Shown here: positions 19,552 through 29,200 of the stretch, piece after piece
Numbering within the stretch: position 1 is the first letter of the stretch
Layout of the letters: each line of letters starts with the position of its first letter
Assembly: GCF_900111865.1 (NCBI RefSeq)
Contig: NZ_FOJS01000021.1
Span: 1 to 52,362 of the forward strand
Length of the DNA stretch: 52,362 nucleotides
Direction of reading: 5' to 3'
From: Parageobacillus thermantarcticus
GTDB lineage: Bacteria > Bacillota > Bacilli > Bacillales > Anoxybacillaceae
Notes under the pieces: generated by a model
Told to the model about the DNA's origin: nothing
What the model saw: the letters and a program-made list of their open reading frames with translations, nothing else
Database searches by the model: none
Translations under genes and position numbers: made by a program

Positions 19552-19861
19552 TAGTTTTTCTCGATTATCCCCTCTCGGCTAAAACGCGTGCTTATAGCCA
19601 GCTTGATCGGCAGCCTCACTCGCCCTAGTGAGCCATATCTTCCATCGCCGATATAGCGAATATAAATTGTGAAACACACCGCTCTGGTCCGGAAAAGCGG
19701 CTAAAGTCGCAATTATTGCGTAAAATCCTTCCCGCAATCTAGCGAACCTAGACATCTGGAAAACAACACCGCTTTGTGCCGTTTCTTATTGCACAAATTC
19801 CGAAGCCTCCCGACACCATTAATAGACAAGGAAGCAAAGCATGCTATCCGCCGAAAATAAG
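19552..19861. other. Gene-less spacer, about 300 nt, with hairpins
   Basis: No convincing gene was found between the yabR terminator and the tRNA promoter. Short open frames exist but lack ribosome sites and recognisable protein features. On the minus strand there is a 7-bp hairpin TTTGTGC/GCACAAA (19768-19793 region) and a 6-bp hairpin CTCACT/AGTGAG (19615-19632). GC is higher than in neighbouring spacers. It could be an unrecognised RNA or decayed sequence. Confidence 0.4.
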
Positions 19862-19892
19862 AAAAGCATCTATCATGAAGATAGACGCTTTT
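19862..19892 (-). terminator. Terminator after yabR (possibly bidirectional)
   Basis: A 13-bp stem with one wobble (19880-19892 with 19862-19874), a 5-nt loop, A-rich and T-rich flanks on both sides. It lies 30 nt after the yabR stop. Confidence 0.85.
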
Positions 19893-19922
19893 TATCCATC
19901 GCGACATTCATTCAGCAGCAAG

Positions 19923-20321
19923 TTACCCACGTCTCGCGCCACGACCTCCCCGCTTTGATTCCATATGACGTCTGAGGGAAGCTAGACGATCTTCGCTTTC
20001 TTTGAGAAAGCGGCTGATTTTCTGCTCCAAGCTTTCTTTTGCGGCTCGATCATTGGCCTTATGGCGTGAGCGCTGCGAAGGCTGCGCGTCTTTTGCTTTT
20101 TTAATGGATAGCCCGATTTTCCCGTCTTTCTCGACGTTAATGACTTTGACGTTAACGACATCGCCAATTTTCAGATGATCGTTAATATCCTTCACGTAAT
20201 TATCCGCTACCTCACTAATATGAACTAGCCCAGTTACACCTTCCGGCAGCTCCACAAACGCTCCGAACTTCGTAATCCCCGTTACTTTGCCTTGTAACTT
20301 GCTGCCTACTTCAATTGACAT
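19923..20321 (-). CDS. yabR: S1-domain RNA-binding protein (YabR)
   Basis: The 132-aa product starts with a full S1 OB-fold (about 1-72): GSKLQGKVTGITKFGAFVEL, GVTGLVHISEV, KIGDVVNVKVINVEKDGKIGLS. A charged tail rich in Arg and Lys follows, ending in a Gly/Arg run. It is likely to bind RNA, perhaps on the ribosome, like other short S1 proteins; the exact role is unknown. The ATG at 20321 is preceded by AAGGAGGAGC with a rather long gap of about 10 nt; the open frame upstream to 20387 is not used. It has its own strong promoter. Confidence 0.93.
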   Translation of the reverse strand: MSIEVGSKLQGKVTGITKFGAFVELPEGVTGLVHISEVADNYVKDINDHLKIGDVVNVKVINVEKDGKIGLSIKKAKDAQPSQRSRHKANDRAAKESLEQKISRFLKESEDRLASLRRHMESKRGGRGARRG

Positions 20322-20364
20322 AAAAAAAGTGCTCCTCCTTAAAAACTTCAAAATTATTTTCTTT

Positions 20365-20394
20365 ATTATAACGAAAGGAAAAAACAAGTGTCAA
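20365..20394 (-). promoter_or_regulatory. yabR promoter (sigma-A)
   Basis: Minus strand: -35 TTGACA (20389-20394), 18-nt spacer, -10 TATAAT (20365-20370). It sits directly after the divIC stop. Confidence 0.9.
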
Positions 20395-20399
20395 TAATG

Positions 20400-20807
20400 T
20401 CAATGCCCAAATTTATCGGCATCGTAAGGAGGCGATTTCTTTTCGGGAACGACAAAAATAATTTCTCCTTCCTTCGACAAATAATATTTTTTTCTCGCCA
20501 ACTCGGCGATATATTCGTCATCATGCAACTTTTTAATTTCTTCTTCCAGCTGTTTTTGCTGCTTTTCAAGCTTGTCTAACTGCTGTTCTATCCGCTTTTT
20601 ATCCGCTAATTTCGCTTCAATCTCTTTCGATTGAGAGTGGAGGGTATAAAAAAATATCGAAGATAACGCCGCTAATAAAACGCTAAAAAACGCAAAGCGC
20701 ACGATGGCGACCCGCCGTCTTCTCGACGCTTTCGTTCTCTTTTCTTCCTGAGCGGATATGTATGAAGATTGTAACTTTGTTACATTTGTTCTATGCGGTA
20801 CGTTCAT
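20400..20807 (-). CDS. divIC: Cell division protein DivIC (FtsB family)
   Basis: Bitopic membrane protein of the divisome that works with FtsL and DivIB. The 135-aa product has a basic cytoplasmic N-terminus (ASRRRR near 28-33), one membrane helix (about 36-57), then a coiled coil of Glu/Lys/Gln heptads (about 60-95). It ends in the conserved ELARKKYYLSKEGEIIFVVP. AGGTGTG lies before the ATG. It follows the sporulation genes yabP and yabQ, as in B. subtilis, 18 nt after yabQ. Confidence 0.96.
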   Translation of the reverse strand: MNVPHRTNVTKLQSSYISAQEEKRTKASRRRRVAIVRFAFFSVLLAALSSIFFYTLHSQSKEIEAKLADKKRIEQQLDKLEKQQKQLEEEIKKLHDDEYIAELARKKYYLSKEGEIIFVVPEKKSPPYDADKFGH

Positions 20808-20825
20808 CTTTTCACACCTCCACTC

Positions 20826-21437
20826 TTATTTTCGCAATTTTAACGTCCATTTGACAATCATATTCTTCACTTGGTGAATAATTCCTGCTAAATAGCCGAA
20901 AAAATTTTTCAGCGTCTCTTTCCAATTTTGCGGGATTCCTCTCCAAATGAGAAAACCAATCCAGCGGACCGGAGCAAACAATATCTTTATACATTGGTAC
21001 AACATGCGAAGAAAAACGAGAAACAATTTCCATATAAAAAACGAAAGCGCCAATAACGTTTGCAAAAGCAGCTGAATCGGACGAACGATCAAGTAATAGC
21101 ATAAGCGAAGGAAAAAGCGGTATAACCGCGCTGCGAGCGAAATCACCCATTCGAGTACTTTTAAATATATCATACGAAACAAACTTTGATAAGCGGCATA
21201 TCCGCATAAAATCGCTAAAAAAATGTAAAAGCGCAGCTCGCCTTCATTAACGAGCAATAAAATGTAAAAAAGAACAAGACCTTGAACAACCCAAAATAAA
21301 ACATCATTGATAAAGACGACCCAATGTTTGCGGTTTTGCCGTTGCAAAAAGCGATTATACGTATCAAGCGCGGCGCCAAGCCAGCTGCCCATCCCGATCA
21401 TCGCCAACATTGTCGCCAGCTGCGTCGTTAAACTCAT
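20826..21437 (-). CDS. yabQ: Spore cortex biosynthesis protein YabQ
   Basis: The 203-aa membrane protein has at least four to five hydrophobic segments (about 3-22, 40-62, 66-90, and two more through 140) and a basic C-terminus. The N-terminal pattern TQLATMLAMIGMGSWLGAALDTYNRF and the WVVFINDVLFWVVQGL helix match YabQ, a sigma-E protein of the outer forespore membrane needed for cortex formation. The ATG overlaps the yabP stop by 4 nt (translational coupling). Confidence 0.95.
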   Translation of the reverse strand: MSLTTQLATMLAMIGMGSWLGAALDTYNRFLQRQNRKHWVVFINDVLFWVVQGLVLFYILLLVNEGELRFYIFLAILCGYAAYQSLFRMIYLKVLEWVISLAARLYRFFLRLCYYLIVRPIQLLLQTLLALSFFIWKLFLVFLRMLYQCIKILFAPVRWIGFLIWRGIPQNWKETLKNFFGYLAGIIHQVKNMIVKWTLKLRK

Positions 21438-21739
21438 TTGAACAACTTGCTAAAGAATCCTTTAGCCTTCTCCTGATGGTCATCTAAATAAACAAGGTCA
21501 AAAATTCTCCCTTTAATGGAAACGACCCCTTTATCCACATCTAAGTTTTTCATTTGCAAATTTTGCCCGCGAATCGATAAAAACCCCATCACCGTCTCAA
21601 GCAAAAATTCCTCATTATCGAAGCTTTCCACTTGTTTGACTCCCGTAATATCAAGGAGTCTTCTCCCCCGCATAATGACGTCATGCTCTTGGACAGGACC
21701 TTTATTCGTATTGCCTCCAAAATCATAATGTTGGCTCAT
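21434..21739 (-). CDS. yabP: Sporulation protein YabP
   Basis: The 101-aa protein contains the YabP/YqfC signature: RRLLDITGVKQVESFDNEEFLLETVMG and LQMKNLDVDKGVVSIKGRIFDLVYL. It is expressed in the mother cell under sigma-E in B. subtilis; the molecular role is unresolved. Three in-frame ATGs lie close together (21754, 21745, 21739). The last is preferred because the GGGGG ribosome site is 6 nt ahead of it and the others overlap or precede that site. Confidence 0.94.
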   Translation of the reverse strand: MSQHYDFGGNTNKGPVQEHDVIMRGRRLLDITGVKQVESFDNEEFLLETVMGFLSIRGQNLQMKNLDVDKGVVSIKGRIFDLVYLDDHQEKAKGFFSKLFK

Positions 21740-21852
21740 GTTCATCCCCCGCATTCATATTGAAATCAAGTTTTTCCTAATCCGCGTTTGTACCATATGT
21801 ATGAATGCAGGAGGAATTTTAGAACAAGCCTATGCGCGCGAATAAGCGGTCA

Positions 21853-22125
21853 TTACTCCTCCGTTCCAGCGCCGACCCGCTCTTCGCGAATCACTTCATA
21901 CAAATTAGCCGCTTCCTCTTTTTTTGTCGTTTCCTTCAAATCAGTCACTTTCACCGTCAGCTTTTTCTGCCCAAATTGAATCGTTAGTTCATCGCCCACT
22001 TTCACCGTCGAACTTGCTTTTGCAACGGCGCCGTTAATCGTGATGCGCCCTTGGTCCGCTACTTCTTTCGCTAACGTGCGGCGTTTAATCAGGCGGGAAA
22101 CTTTTAAAAATTTGTCTAAACGCAT
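21853..22125 (-). CDS. rqcP: S4-domain ribosome quality-control factor RqcP
   Basis: The 90-aa protein is an Hsp15-like S4 RNA-binding domain: [32 protein letters not shown]. In B. subtilis RqcP (YabO) binds stalled 50S subunits with RqcH and the peptidyl-tRNA so that alanine tailing can proceed. A C-terminal extension is rich in Lys and Glu. AGGAGAGG lies before the ATG. It is 15 nt after mazG. The generic heat-shock S4 protein Hsp15 is the alternative name; the Bacillus gene order supports RqcP. Confidence 0.93.
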   Translation of the reverse strand: MRLDKFLKVSRLIKRRTLAKEVADQGRITINGAVAKASSTVKVGDELTIQFGQKKLTVKVTDLKETTKKEEAANLYEVIREERVGAGTEE

Positions 22126-22140
22126 ATACGTCCTCTCCTT

Positions 22141-23607
22141 TTACCATCCTTTTTCTTTCGCTTCTTCCCAAAAACGATCCAACTCGGCAAGCGACAGCGA
22201 CGTAAGCGCTACGCCGCTTTTCCGCGCCTGCTCTTCGATATAGGAAAAGCGCCGGTAAAATTTTTCGTTTGTCATATGTATTGCTTCCTCCGGGTTGATG
22301 TCATAATAGCGGGCGATATTGATAAGCGCAAATAAAATATCGCCAAATTCGCTAATGAGACGGGAACGGGTCGTTTTTTCTCCCGATGCCTCCCGTTTAA
22401 ATTCGGCAATTTCTTCTTCTACTTTGTCCCACATCGGTTTGACATCGTCCCAATCGAACCCTACTTTTGCCGCCTTTTTCTGAAACTCGTACGCTTTTAA
22501 AATGCCTGGCAAGCTTTTCGGTATATCATCAAGCAAGGAAATAGGGCGGCCTTTCTTTTCTTTTTCTTTGATTCGCTGCCAATTTTCTACAACTTGTTCT
22601 GCGTTGTCAACGATGACGTCACCGAATACGTGCGGATGGCGGCGAATCATTTTTTCGGTAATCCCGCGGATGACATCATCAATGGAAAACATTCCTTCAT
22701 CTTCGCCAATTTGCGCATGAAGCACGACTTGCAAAAGCACGTCGCCAAGCTCCTCGACCATATGTTCATCGTCGTTTTCATCGATCGCCTCAAACAGTTC
22801 ATACGTTTCTTCAAGCAAATACCGTTTCAGCGATTCGTGCGTTTGTTTGTGGTCCCATGGACAGCCGTTCGGTCCCCGCAATGTCGCGATCACGCGCCGC
22901 AGCGTTTCGAAACGGTGATAAAGCATCGTTTCCTCGCGGACAGGCGGGACATATACGCTCGTTAAATTGTTTAATGTCACAGCGCGGTCAAGTTCATATA
23001 ACGGAATTTTCGTCACTTTCTCTTCTTTGCTTCCCGCCGCCGTCACGATATAGACGGGATAGTCGTCAGGAAGCTGCTCCATTAACGTCAATTTCACCTC
23101 AGAGGCAATAAATGAATCATACACTTGGCAAAAAATCGTATGCTTTGTTAATTGCCATTCATCCCCTTGAAACGAAGTGGCATCAATGAGCTGAAACCCT
23201 TCGATCGGATCAATCTTTAACGCGGTAAACAAAGCATCTAAAAAGCTTTGGCCTCCCTCGATGACGACGCGGCATTGCTTGCGCTGTTCCGCTTCGAGCA
23301 AAAGCTGCACCGTCTTTTCCGCTACAAGCGGATGGCCGGGAACGGCGTAAAACACATCGCTTTTTTGCGCCTGTTCCAGTAAAATAGCCACCATTTCCTC
23401 ATATACGTCTGCAAATCGTTCATGTTTTTCGTAAATGGCATCAAATGACGTAAACGAAACCCCCTCCGCTTGCAGGGCATGGACAACCGGATGTTCTTTC
23501 GTGCGCAAAAAAAGCGGAGAAGCGGTTTTCAGCTTCCGATATATGCCTAAAGGCAGCTGCTCAATATCGCCAGCACCTAAACCGAAAACATAAATCGTAT
23601 TCATCAT
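22141..23607 (-). CDS. mazG: YabN: tetrapyrrole-methylase-like plus MazG pyrophosphohydrolase
   Basis: A 488-aa two-domain fusion. Residues 1-220 resemble SAM-dependent tetrapyrrole methylases (YVFGLGAGDIEQLPLG, FYAVPGHPLVAEKTV). Residues 230-488 are MazG, with two repeats carrying the metal-binding ExxE...D pattern (LEETYELFEAIDENDDEHMVEELGD and EEEIAEFKREAS...EFGDILFALINIARY) and the GPNGCPWDHKQTHESL lead-in. MazG hydrolyses NTPs to NMPs; the substrate of the methylase half is unknown. The fusion is standard for Bacillus YabN. Start MMN with AGGTGAT upstream; either Met could be used. Confidence 0.95.
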   Translation of the reverse strand: MMNTIYVFGLGAGDIEQLPLGIYRKLKTASPLFLRTKEHPVVHALQAEGVSFTSFDAIYEKHERFADVYEEMVAILLEQAQKSDVFYAVPGHPLVAEKTVQLLLEAEQRKQCRVVIEGGQSFLDALFTALKIDPIEGFQLIDATSFQGDEWQLTKHTIFCQVYDSFIASEVKLTLMEQLPDDYPVYIVTAAGSKEEKVTKIPLYELDRAVTLNNLTSVYVPPVREETMLYHRFETLRRVIATLRGPNGCPWDHKQTHESLKRYLLEETYELFEAIDENDDEHMVEELGDVLLQVVLHAQIGEDEGMFSIDDVIRGITEKMIRRHPHVFGDVIVDNAEQVVENWQRIKEKEKKGRPISLLDDIPKSLPGILKAYEFQKKAAKVGFDWDDVKPMWDKVEEEIAEFKREASGEKTTRSRLISEFGDILFALINIARYYDINPEEAIHMTNEKFYRRFSYIEEQARKSGVALTSLSLAELDRFWEEAKEKGW

Positions 23608-23610
23608 CGA

Positions 23611-25194
23611 TCACCTGTTTTCTAATAGTAAACGTAGTTTATCGCCAAATGGGAAAAAGGACAATTCCTGTTGCGAAAATACATTTCCTTTTATGATTAT
23701 TATAATATACGTAGCGCCGCCAAGCAGCACTCCGGCCACCGCTTCACCAGTCGCAAACAGGCGGCCGCCGCCCACTGTCTCCGCAAGCAGCGTGTATAAC
23801 TGCAACACGACAACCATCGCTGCCGCTGCTTTTATCACAGGATACAAATACGTCTTCTTCGGAAAGCGAACGTCTAGCTTCCGTTGCAACATAACGTACA
23901 AAAAACACGCCATCGCCGCGTAAGACAACGCCGTAGCAACGGCGGCACCGGCCGTCCCGAATAAAGGGACCAACAGCCAATTACAGACGGCTTTTCCTGC
24001 TACCGCTACACACACACCCGCCACCGCTATCCATTCATGTCCCATTCCTTGCAATAACGCCGAAAGCGTAAGCGCCAATGTCGTAAAGAAGATCGAAGCG
24101 GCCAAAATCGCCAACGGAAGTGAACCAAGATCATTTTCAAATAACATAATGTTCACAGGACGGATGAGACACATCAATCCTAATGAAGCTCCTAATCCGA
24201 TGACAGTGGCGATGCGCAACGATAAATCTGTTTTTTCGCGAATCAATTGTTCGTCTTCGCGCCTTTTTGCTCCGGAAATGAGCGGAACAAGCGCTAGCGA
24301 AAACGAAGTCGCTACCACCGTGCCGAGCTGGATAAGAGGTTGTCCGCGATCGTAAATTCCCTTTAATATCTTTGCATGTTCGAAGCTTTCTTTGCCACGT
24401 TCGACAAGCAACGGCAATAACGAAAACGAGTCGACCAATTGTGTGAGCGTTAATGCCATATTCGTCACACAAATAATGAACCCTTCGATGAACAAATATG
24501 AAATAATGCGCTTGGCACCCGCGCTTTTCCATGTGATATGTATTTTTTCGGTATTTCCCCTTCTCATCCAATACGCTGTCAATAAAAGCAGCGCGGTCAA
24601 GCCCCCGGCGAATGAACCAAACATCGCCGCCGCTCCAGCATCATATACGGTCCGTCCGCCTTTGATAAACAAATACGACAAAACAATAATCGTCATCACG
24701 CGAACGAGCTGTTCCCCAACTTGAGAAACGGCGGTCGGGACCATGTTGTTTTTTCCTTGAAAATAGCCACGCAATAAAGCGATAAACGGAAATAGCAAAA
24801 ATGAAAACGAGAGGAGGCGAACAAGCGGGGCGAGCCCCACGTCTCCCATCCATATCGCGATTTGTTCCGCCCCTATATAGAGAATGGAAAAAATAAGTAA
24901 ACCGAGTAAACATAAGAACAAAAGCGACACTTGCAAAACGGAAACAACGCCTTTTGGATCGCGGTCAGCAACACGTTCTGCCACGAGCTTCGAAATGACA
25001 ATAGGATAGCCGTATAGCGCCAATGACATCACAATGCCGTAAATCGGATACACTTGCTGATAAATATAAAAGCCGACATCACCAACGATATTCTGATACG
25101 GAACGCGATAAAAAGCGCTTAATAGTTTCGTCACAAAGGCGGCAACAGTTAAGACGACCGCACCTCTCCATATCTTTTCTTCCGGCGATCTCAT
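23611..25194 (-). CDS. yabM: MOP-family polysaccharide/lipid flippase (YabM)
   Basis: A 527-aa polytopic membrane protein with about 14 hydrophobic helices. Near the N-terminus, KLLSAFYRVPYQNIVGDVGFYIYQQVYPIYGI matches the SpoVB/MurJ-like branch of the MOP exporters (lipid-linked oligosaccharide flippases). Its substrate is unknown; roles in peptidoglycan or spore wall precursor transport are possible. GGAAGGAG lies before the ATG. It is followed 3 nt later by mazG. A 5' leader of about 130 nt holds a candidate promoter and a small hairpin. Confidence 0.9.
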   Translation of the reverse strand: MRSPEEKIWRGAVVLTVAAFVTKLLSAFYRVPYQNIVGDVGFYIYQQVYPIYGIVMSLALYGYPIVISKLVAERVADRDPKGVVSVLQVSLLFLCLLGLLIFSILYIGAEQIAIWMGDVGLAPLVRLLSFSFLLFPFIALLRGYFQGKNNMVPTAVSQVGEQLVRVMTIIVLSYLFIKGGRTVYDAGAAAMFGSFAGGLTALLLLTAYWMRRGNTEKIHITWKSAGAKRIISYLFIEGFIICVTNMALTLTQLVDSFSLLPLLVERGKESFEHAKILKGIYDRGQPLIQLGTVVATSFSLALVPLISGAKRREDEQLIREKTDLSLRIATVIGLGASLGLMCLIRPVNIMLFENDLGSLPLAILAASIFFTTLALTLSALLQGMGHEWIAVAGVCVAVAGKAVCNWLLVPLFGTAGAAVATALSYAAMACFLYVMLQRKLDVRFPKKTYLYPVIKAAAAMVVVLQLYTLLAETVGGGRLFATGEAVAGVLLGGATYIIIIIKGNVFSQQELSFFPFGDKLRLLLENR

Positions 25195-25324
25195 CGTGTT
25201 TCTCCTTCCGCGCTAATACTGCGACAACGATCAAATCTGTGTAAAATTTCGCTTTCGGCTCAGCGAATTAGGTTTTGGGAAGAAAATAAAACTGCTTCTT
25301 TGTTGTTTCTTTTTACACCAAATT

Positions 25325-25354
25325 TTATTATTCCGTAAAAAGCGGAATTTTCAA
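25325..25354 (-). promoter_or_regulatory. Candidate yabM promoter with an inverted repeat in the spacer
   Basis: Minus strand: -35 TTGAAA (25349-25354), 18-nt spacer, -10 TAATAA (25325-25330). The spacer is framed by ATTCCG (25343-25348) and CGGAAT (25330-25335), an inverted repeat with a 7-nt centre that could be an operator. Support is moderate at best. The rest of the 25195-25489 gap holds AACGTT-GAT-AACGTT (25457-25471) and no gene. Confidence 0.4.
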
Positions 25355-25486
25355 GTCTCACTTATGCGCGACGATCGCTCGTTTTCTTAAGTCTTGCTTA
25401 TACCTCTCCATACGCGATCAATTATTTGCGAAGTTTTTGATTTTCTGCAACAAACAAACGTTGATAACGTTGCTATTATAGCGCAA

Positions 25487-25518
25487 AAGAAAAAGGCAGC
25501 ATAGCAAGCTACCTTTTT
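25487..25518 (-). terminator. Terminator after spoVT
   Basis: An 11-bp stem with one wobble (25508-25518 with 25490-25500), a 7-nt loop and a T-rich tail on the minus strand, 15 nt past the spoVT stop. Confidence 0.9.
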
Positions 25519-25532
25519 CCGTTCATGTCGTT

Positions 25533-26069
25533 TTATTGCTCCATTTGCCGAGCCAAAAAGCCAGCGGCTGTCTCGACCGCTTTATGTTCCACTTCGCCAA
25601 GCACTTTCTCTTTTGACAAAATGATAACAGCGCCAATCGGATCGCCGTTTGCCACAATTGGCCCAATCGTATACGATTTCAACGTTTCGGAAACTCCATC
25701 GACAAGTTCCGCTTCTCCTTCTTCCGTATGAAGGACAGAGTTTCGCTCTTCCATCGCTTTTTCCACTAATGGACCGACGTTTTTGTTCAAATATTCTTTT
25801 TTCGAAACACCCGCAACCGCGATGAAAACGTCGCGATCGCAAATCAATACAGGTTGCCCTAAGCTGTCAAACAATGCGTCCGCATATTCCTTTGCAAAAT
25901 CGCCTAATTCGCTAATTGGCGAATATTTTTTTAAAATGACTTCGCCATCGCGATCAACAAATATTTCGAGCGGGTCCCCTTCCCGAATGCGCAACGTTCT
26001 GCGGATTTCTTTCGGAATGACAACCCTTCCTAAATCATCGATTCGACGGACAATACCAGTTGCTTTCAT
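25533..26069 (-). CDS. spoVT: Stage V sporulation regulator SpoVT
   Basis: Forespore transcription factor that tunes sigma-G genes. The 178-aa product has an N-terminal AbrB-type swapped-hairpin DNA-binding domain (1-52: MKATGIVRRIDDLGRVVIPKEIRRTLRI). A C-terminal GAF-like domain follows (about 60-178; SYTIGPIVANGDPIGAVIILS). The N-terminal 50 residues closely resemble AbrB, encoded at 45 kb in the same window. A sigma-G-like promoter precedes it, and it has its own terminator. Confidence 0.97.
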   Translation of the reverse strand: MKATGIVRRIDDLGRVVIPKEIRRTLRIREGDPLEIFVDRDGEVILKKYSPISELGDFAKEYADALFDSLGQPVLICDRDVFIAVAGVSKKEYLNKNVGPLVEKAMEERNSVLHTEEGEAELVDGVSETLKSYTIGPIVANGDPIGAVIILSKEKVLGEVEHKAVETAAGFLARQMEQ

Positions 26070-26151
26070 CTACAGATGCCCTCACTTTCATCTAGGATTT
26101 GAAGAATACGCCGATGAATCCTTGTTATGGCGAATTCACCATTGCTGTGAT

Positions 26152-26180
26152 TAGTATCCTTCACAATCCAAGTTATATAC
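26152..26180 (-). promoter_or_regulatory. spoVT promoter, sigma-G-like
   Basis: Minus strand: -35 GTATA (26176-26180), 17-nt spacer, -10 GATACTA (26152-26158), close to the sigma-G pattern G(A/C/T)ATA-N17/18-CATA(A/C)TA. B. subtilis spoVT is sigma-G dependent. The rest of the 26070-26263 spacer shows nothing else clear. Confidence 0.55.
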
Positions 26181-26263
26181 GCGATGAAAGTGATTTTCTC
26201 AATTTTAGATAAAATTACCCATCCTTCATTATCGACGATTTTTTCGAAACATAAACATCTCGT

Positions 26264-29200
26264 TTATGCGATAATCGATTTTTCATCTTTTACGCCGGAA
26301 AGCTCTTTTAACGTTTCATATAAAATCATCAGCCATTCTTGCGGTTTTAAGTCTTTAATATACAAAACAATTTTTAGTTTGGAACCGTCCATGCCAAATC
26401 CGAATAAGCGGCCGTATTGTCCGCCGATTTTCGATAAACGTTGAATTTCCACTTCTTTGGATGCTTTCTCAGCAAATAAAATGTCAATTTGCTGTTTCTG
26501 TTGTTTAATCGATTCCACTCCTACTTGTTTGGCATACACTTTAATTTCGGCAATTTGGAATAAATAAGCGACTTCGTCCGGATATTCTCCAAAGCGATCA
26601 AGCATTTCCTCACGCAGCGTTTCGACGTCCTCCATCGTCTCTACCGCTTTAAAACGCTTGTACATATCAATTTTTTGCAACCCGTCAGAAATATACGTGT
26701 CTGGAATATAAGCGTCGACTTCTAAATCGATCGTTACTTCATGCTTTTCTTCTTCTTGTTTGATTCCTTTCCGTTTCTCGATCGCTTCTTTCAGCATTTG
26801 CGAATATAAATCAAAGCCGACGGAATCGATAAATCCGTGCTGTTCTGCCCCTAATATATTTCCGGCGCCGCGAATCGACAAGTCGCGCATCGCAATTTTA
26901 AACCCTGAGCCAAGCTCGGTAAATTCTTTGATTGCTTGTAAACGTTTTTCAGCAGCTTCATTGAGTACTTTATCTTTTCGATATGTGAAATATGCGTATG
27001 CAACGCGATTAGAACGCCCAATGCGGCCGCGCAGCTGATACAATTGCGATAATCCCATGCGGTCCGCATCATAAACAATCAGCGTGTTCACATTTGGAAT
27101 GTCAACGCCTGTTTCAATAATCGTCGTGGTGACAAGCACGTCATATTGTCCTTCCAAAAACGCTAGCATCGTTGATTCCAATTCCGTTTCCGACATCCGT
27201 CCATGCACATACGTCACGCGCGCTTCCGGCACAAGCTGCGAAATTTCTTCCGCCTTCACATCAATATCTTCAATATGGTTGTATAAGAAAAAGACTTGCC
27301 CATCCCTTGCCAGCTCCCGTTCAATCGCCTCCCGCACCAACTCAGGGGTATATTCCATCACATACGTTTGCACCGGGAACCGGTTTTCTGGAGGTGTTTC
27401 AATAATCGACAGGTCGCGTACACCGATCATGGACATATGCAACGTTCTCGGAATTGGTGTCGCCGTTAGCGTCAACACATCAATATTTGCCTTAAGCTGC
27501 TTAATTTTTTCCTTATGAGTGACGCCAAATCGCTGTTCTTCGTCAATAATGAGCAATCCTAAATCTTTAAACTGGACGTCTTTCGATAATAGGCGGTGTG
27601 TGCCGATGACCATATCGATCGTCCCGTCTTTCAGCCCTTTAATCGTTTCGGCTTGCTGTTTTCTAGTGCGAAAGCGGTTTAAAAGCCCAACGGTAATCGG
27701 AAAACCTTGGAACCGCTCCCGGACCGTTTCGTAATGCTGCTGTGCCAAAATCGTCGTCGGCACGAGAAACGCGACTTGTTTTCCATCCATAATCGCTTTA
27801 AACGCCGCCCGCAGCGCCACTTCCGTTTTTCCGTAGCCAACGTCGCCGCAAAGAAGGCGGTCCATCGGCTTGTCACTTTCCATATCGCGCTTGATTTCTT
27901 CAATCGAACGGAGTTGATCTTCCGTTTCTTGGTACGGAAACGCCGCTTCAAATTCCCGCTGCATTTCTGTATCCGGGGAGAACGCGTATCCTTTGCTTGC
28001 TTCCCGCTCCGCATACAGTTTAATCAAATCTTCAGCGATATCTTGGACGGACGATTCCACTTTCTTTTTCACTTTTTTCCATTCGGATCCGCCTAATTTA
28101 TAAATCTTCGGCTCTTTCCCTTCGGATCCTACGTATTTTTGCACTTGATCGATTTGATCGACAGGCACATACAACGTATCACTGCCTTGATATTGAATAT
28201 GAATATAATCTTTATGGACGCCGTTAATTTCCAATGTTTCGATTCCTAAATATTTGCCGATGCCGTGGTTCACATGCACAACATAGTCGCCCACTTGCAA
28301 TTCCGAATAGCTTTTAATGCGTTCCGCGTTCGACAGTTTTTGGCGGCGAATTGGTCTTTTTACCCGCTTTTTAAACAATTCTTCTTCCGTAATCACGGCA
28401 AGCTTTTGCATCGGCAGCTCGAATCCTGTGTTTAAATCGCCCTCGATAATTTGATATTTGCCGTGCATCAACGTCGCTTCACGGCTTAACGGGGCGACAT
28501 CGATTTCGTAGTCTTCTAGCACCGCTTGCAACTTTTTCATCCGTTCCGCGTTCGGCGCTAAAAAAACGACAGCGTATTTTGCTTTTTTCCAACGCTCTAA
28601 CTCAGACTTAAGCAGCGACATTTGCCCATGGAAGTTTTGCATTTGTTTGCAGGAAATATTCACGATATTCTCTGGACGTGTATGCGGAACATGGCGAAGA
28701 AAGATGGATAAATAAATCCGCTGTTTGCGATGCTTCTGCAATAATTGAGAAAAAGAGTGAGAAATTGGTATGTCATGGATAATTTTTCCTTCCGAAAGCA
28801 AACTTGTATACCATTCCGCCTCTTCTTTATCTAGGCTTTCCGCCACCTCTTGCAATCTGCTCATTTCGTCCATCAACAATATTCCATTTTCCGGCATGTA
28901 GTCTAGCAAACTAGCAGGTTCGTCATAAAAGAGCGCCGTATACTTATATTGCTGTTCAATTTCTTGTCCTTGTTTCAATTGTTCCAGTTCTGACGACACG
29001 TGTTCTAACAATAATTGCTTGGCTTTCTCATCTTTTAATTTGTTGAGACTTTTCGCTAATCCCGCTTCAATTTGCGCAATTCCCCGCTCTAGCATTTCCC
29101 CATAAACAATCATTTCATCGGCGGGCCCAACGGTTACTTGTTGCACTTCATCGCGAGAGCGCTGATCATCCGCGGTAAACGTGCGGATCGATTCGATTTC

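Noticed and set aside
19713-19907. Short minus-strand open frame in the yabR-tRNA spacer
   Set aside because: No ribosome site, no recognisable domain, and it runs through the yabR terminator hairpin.
21755-21852. Sigma-E promoter before yabP
   Set aside because: CATACATA (minus strand) resembles a sigma-E -10, but no convincing -35 lies 14-15 nt upstream.
24137-24571. Minus-strand open frame inside yabM in another frame
   Set aside because: yabM is intact and conserved in its own frame; the alternative translation is rich in Arg/His/Cys without family features.
26264-26300. Terminator directly after mfd
   Set aside because: Only a short CGATTATCG palindrome without a T-run; too weak to call.
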